From Tsukamurella paurometabola (GTDB lineage Bacteria; Actinomycetota; Actinomycetes; Mycobacteriales; Mycobacteriaceae), in assembly GCF_900631615.1 (NCBI RefSeq), contig NZ_LR131273.1, forward strand, positions 4,434,850-4,498,849: 64,000 nucleotides of DNA. The letters run 5' to 3'. The translations under genes and the position numbers were made by a program. Shown piece by piece: positions 63,277 through 64,000 of this stretch. The stretch's first letter is position 1; every line of letters starts with the position of its first letter. The notes beneath the pieces were generated by a model. The model had not been told where the DNA came from, searched no databases, and was given only the letters and a program-made list of their open reading frames with translations.

Positions 63277-64000
63277 TCAGACCAGGTCGTAAGCCGTCTC
63301 GGCGTGCTCGGAGTTGTCGATGCCGTCGGCCTCGTCCTCCTTCTCGACGCGCCAGCCGAGCGGCTTGAGCGCGAACGCGATGACCGCGGTGAGGATCGCG
63401 GTGAACGCGAGGGCGACGGCGGCGATCACGATCTGCACCACCAGCTGCTTGTAGTCGCCGCCGTAGAACAGGCCGGTGTCCTTGGCGAGGAAACCCAGCG
63501 CGACGGTACCGATCAGGCCGGCCACCAGGTGCACGCCCACCACGTCAAGCGAGTCGTCGAAGCCGAACTTGGACTTCAGGCCGACACCGAAGGCGGCGGC
63601 GACACCGGCGACGACGCCCAGGATGAGCGCCCCCACGGGGGTGACGTTGGCGCATGCGGGGGTGATGGCGACGAGGCCGGCGACGACACCGGACGCGGCG
63701 CCCACCGTGGTGGCGTGCCCGTCGCGGAACTTCTCCACCGCGAGCCAGCCGAGCATCGCGGCGGCGGTGGCCGCGGTGGTATTGACCCAGGCCAGGCCGG
63801 CGGTGGAGTTCGCGCCGAGGGCGGAGCCGGCGTTGAAGCCGAACCAGCCGAACCACAGCAGCGCCGCACCGAGCATCACGAACGGGATGTTGTGGGGGCG
63901 GTAGGACTGCTTGCCGAAGCCGAGCCGCTTGCCGACGATGATCGCCAGCACCAGGCCCGCGATACCGGCGTTGATGTGGACCACGGTGCCGCCGGCGAAG
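63277..64000 (-). CDS. amtB: ammonium transporter, C-terminal part
   Basis: The gene is cut by the right edge; the last 241 codons are visible. The Amt signature FAGGTVVHINAGIAGLVLAIIVGKR lies at the truncated end, with the first twin-His as HIN. NIPFVMLGAALLWFGWFGFNAGSAL, TPACANVTPVGALILGVVAG, DDSLDVVGVHLVAGLIGTVALG (second twin-His) and a cytoplasmic tail ending GWRVEKEDEADGIDNSEHAETAYDLV follow. AmtB is a trimeric ammonium channel closed by PII. First gene of amtB-glnB-glnD on the minus strand. Confidence 0.96.
   Translation of the reverse strand, partial: FAGGTVVHINAGIAGLVLAIIVGKRLGFGKQSYRPHNIPFVMLGAALLWFGWFGFNAGSALGANSTAGLAWVNTTAATAAAMLGWLAVEKFRDGHATTVGAASGVVAGLVAITPACANVTPVGALILGVVAGVAAAFGVGLKSKFGFDDSLDVVGVHLVAGLIGTVALGFLAKDTGLFYGGDYKQLVVQIVIAAVALAFTAILTAVIAFALKPLGWRVEKEDEADGIDNSEHAETAYDLV

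Overview
The window is about 64 kb of very GC-rich DNA from an actinobacterium, most likely order Mycobacteriales. The conserved genes follow the order I know from the Mycobacterium tuberculosis dxr-amt block (about Rv2870c-Rv2920c): dxr, DUF2631 gene, rlmN, cdsA, frr, pyrH, tsf, rpsB, M23 peptidase, xerC, dprA, comM, yraN, DUF2469 gene, rnhB, lepB, rplS, trmD, rimM, KH-domain gene, rpsP, amidohydrolase, ffh, glnD, glnB, amtB. Accessory genes between these anchors differ from mycobacteria. They would fit a genus such as Tsukamurella or Gordonia, but genus assignment is a guess.

Layout. 1-4.5 kb: start of dxr, a siderophore-interacting protein fused to a methyltransferase-like domain, a Uma2-type protein, two small conserved genes and rlmN. 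4.6-13 kb: two membrane proteins, then the minus-strand genes SGNH hydrolase-pyrH-frr-cdsA and rpsB-tsf. 13-20.6 kb: alanine symporter, two TetR-controlled enzyme loci with visible operators, and a dicarboxylate symporter. 20.7-25 kb: a divergent Hsp70/GrpE-like module with a 713-residue partner. 25-32 kb: drug exporter, a three-gene membrane operon (M48 protease, SRPBCC-like protein, methyltransferase/DCC fusion), M23 peptidase and zwf. 32-37 kb: xerC and a metQ-metN-metI methionine importer coupled to an MHS transporter. 37-45 kb: YdeI-like gene, mechanosensitive-type protein, and the yraN-comM-dprA and rnhB/lepB/rplS blocks. 46-51.5 kb: tex preceded by an unusual five-gene accessory set containing a histidine-kinase-like protein without its phosphoacceptor histidine. 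51.6-53.6 kb: rpsP-khpA-rimM-trmD. 53.8-58.8 kb: glutamate decarboxylase, acyltransferase, MerR regulator, amidohydrolase. 58.8-64 kb: ffh, glnD, glnB and the 3' part of amtB.

How the genes work together. Most housekeeping genes act in translation (rpsB, tsf, frr, rplS, rpsP, rimM, trmD, rlmN, khpA), membrane lipid and isoprenoid supply (cdsA, dxr), protein export (ffh, lepB) and DNA processing (xerC, dprA, comM, yraN, rnhB). glnB, glnD and amtB form the nitrogen-sensing set, with GlnD adjacent to its PII substrate. Many gene pairs overlap by ATGA or GTGA (metQNI, Hsp70/partner, M48/SRPBCC, YbaB/EspC-like/294-aa protein), which suggests translational coupling.

Points of most interest: an IdeR/DtxR-like box in front of the siderophore-interacting fusion; the Hsp70/GrpE-like/partner module with near-leaderless divergent starts; the degenerate histidine kinase upstream of YbaB-like and EspC-like genes; and two copies of a palindromic repeat of about 70 bp, one of which supplies the stop codon of an MFS gene. 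I saw no tRNA, rRNA, CRISPR array, transposase or prophage.
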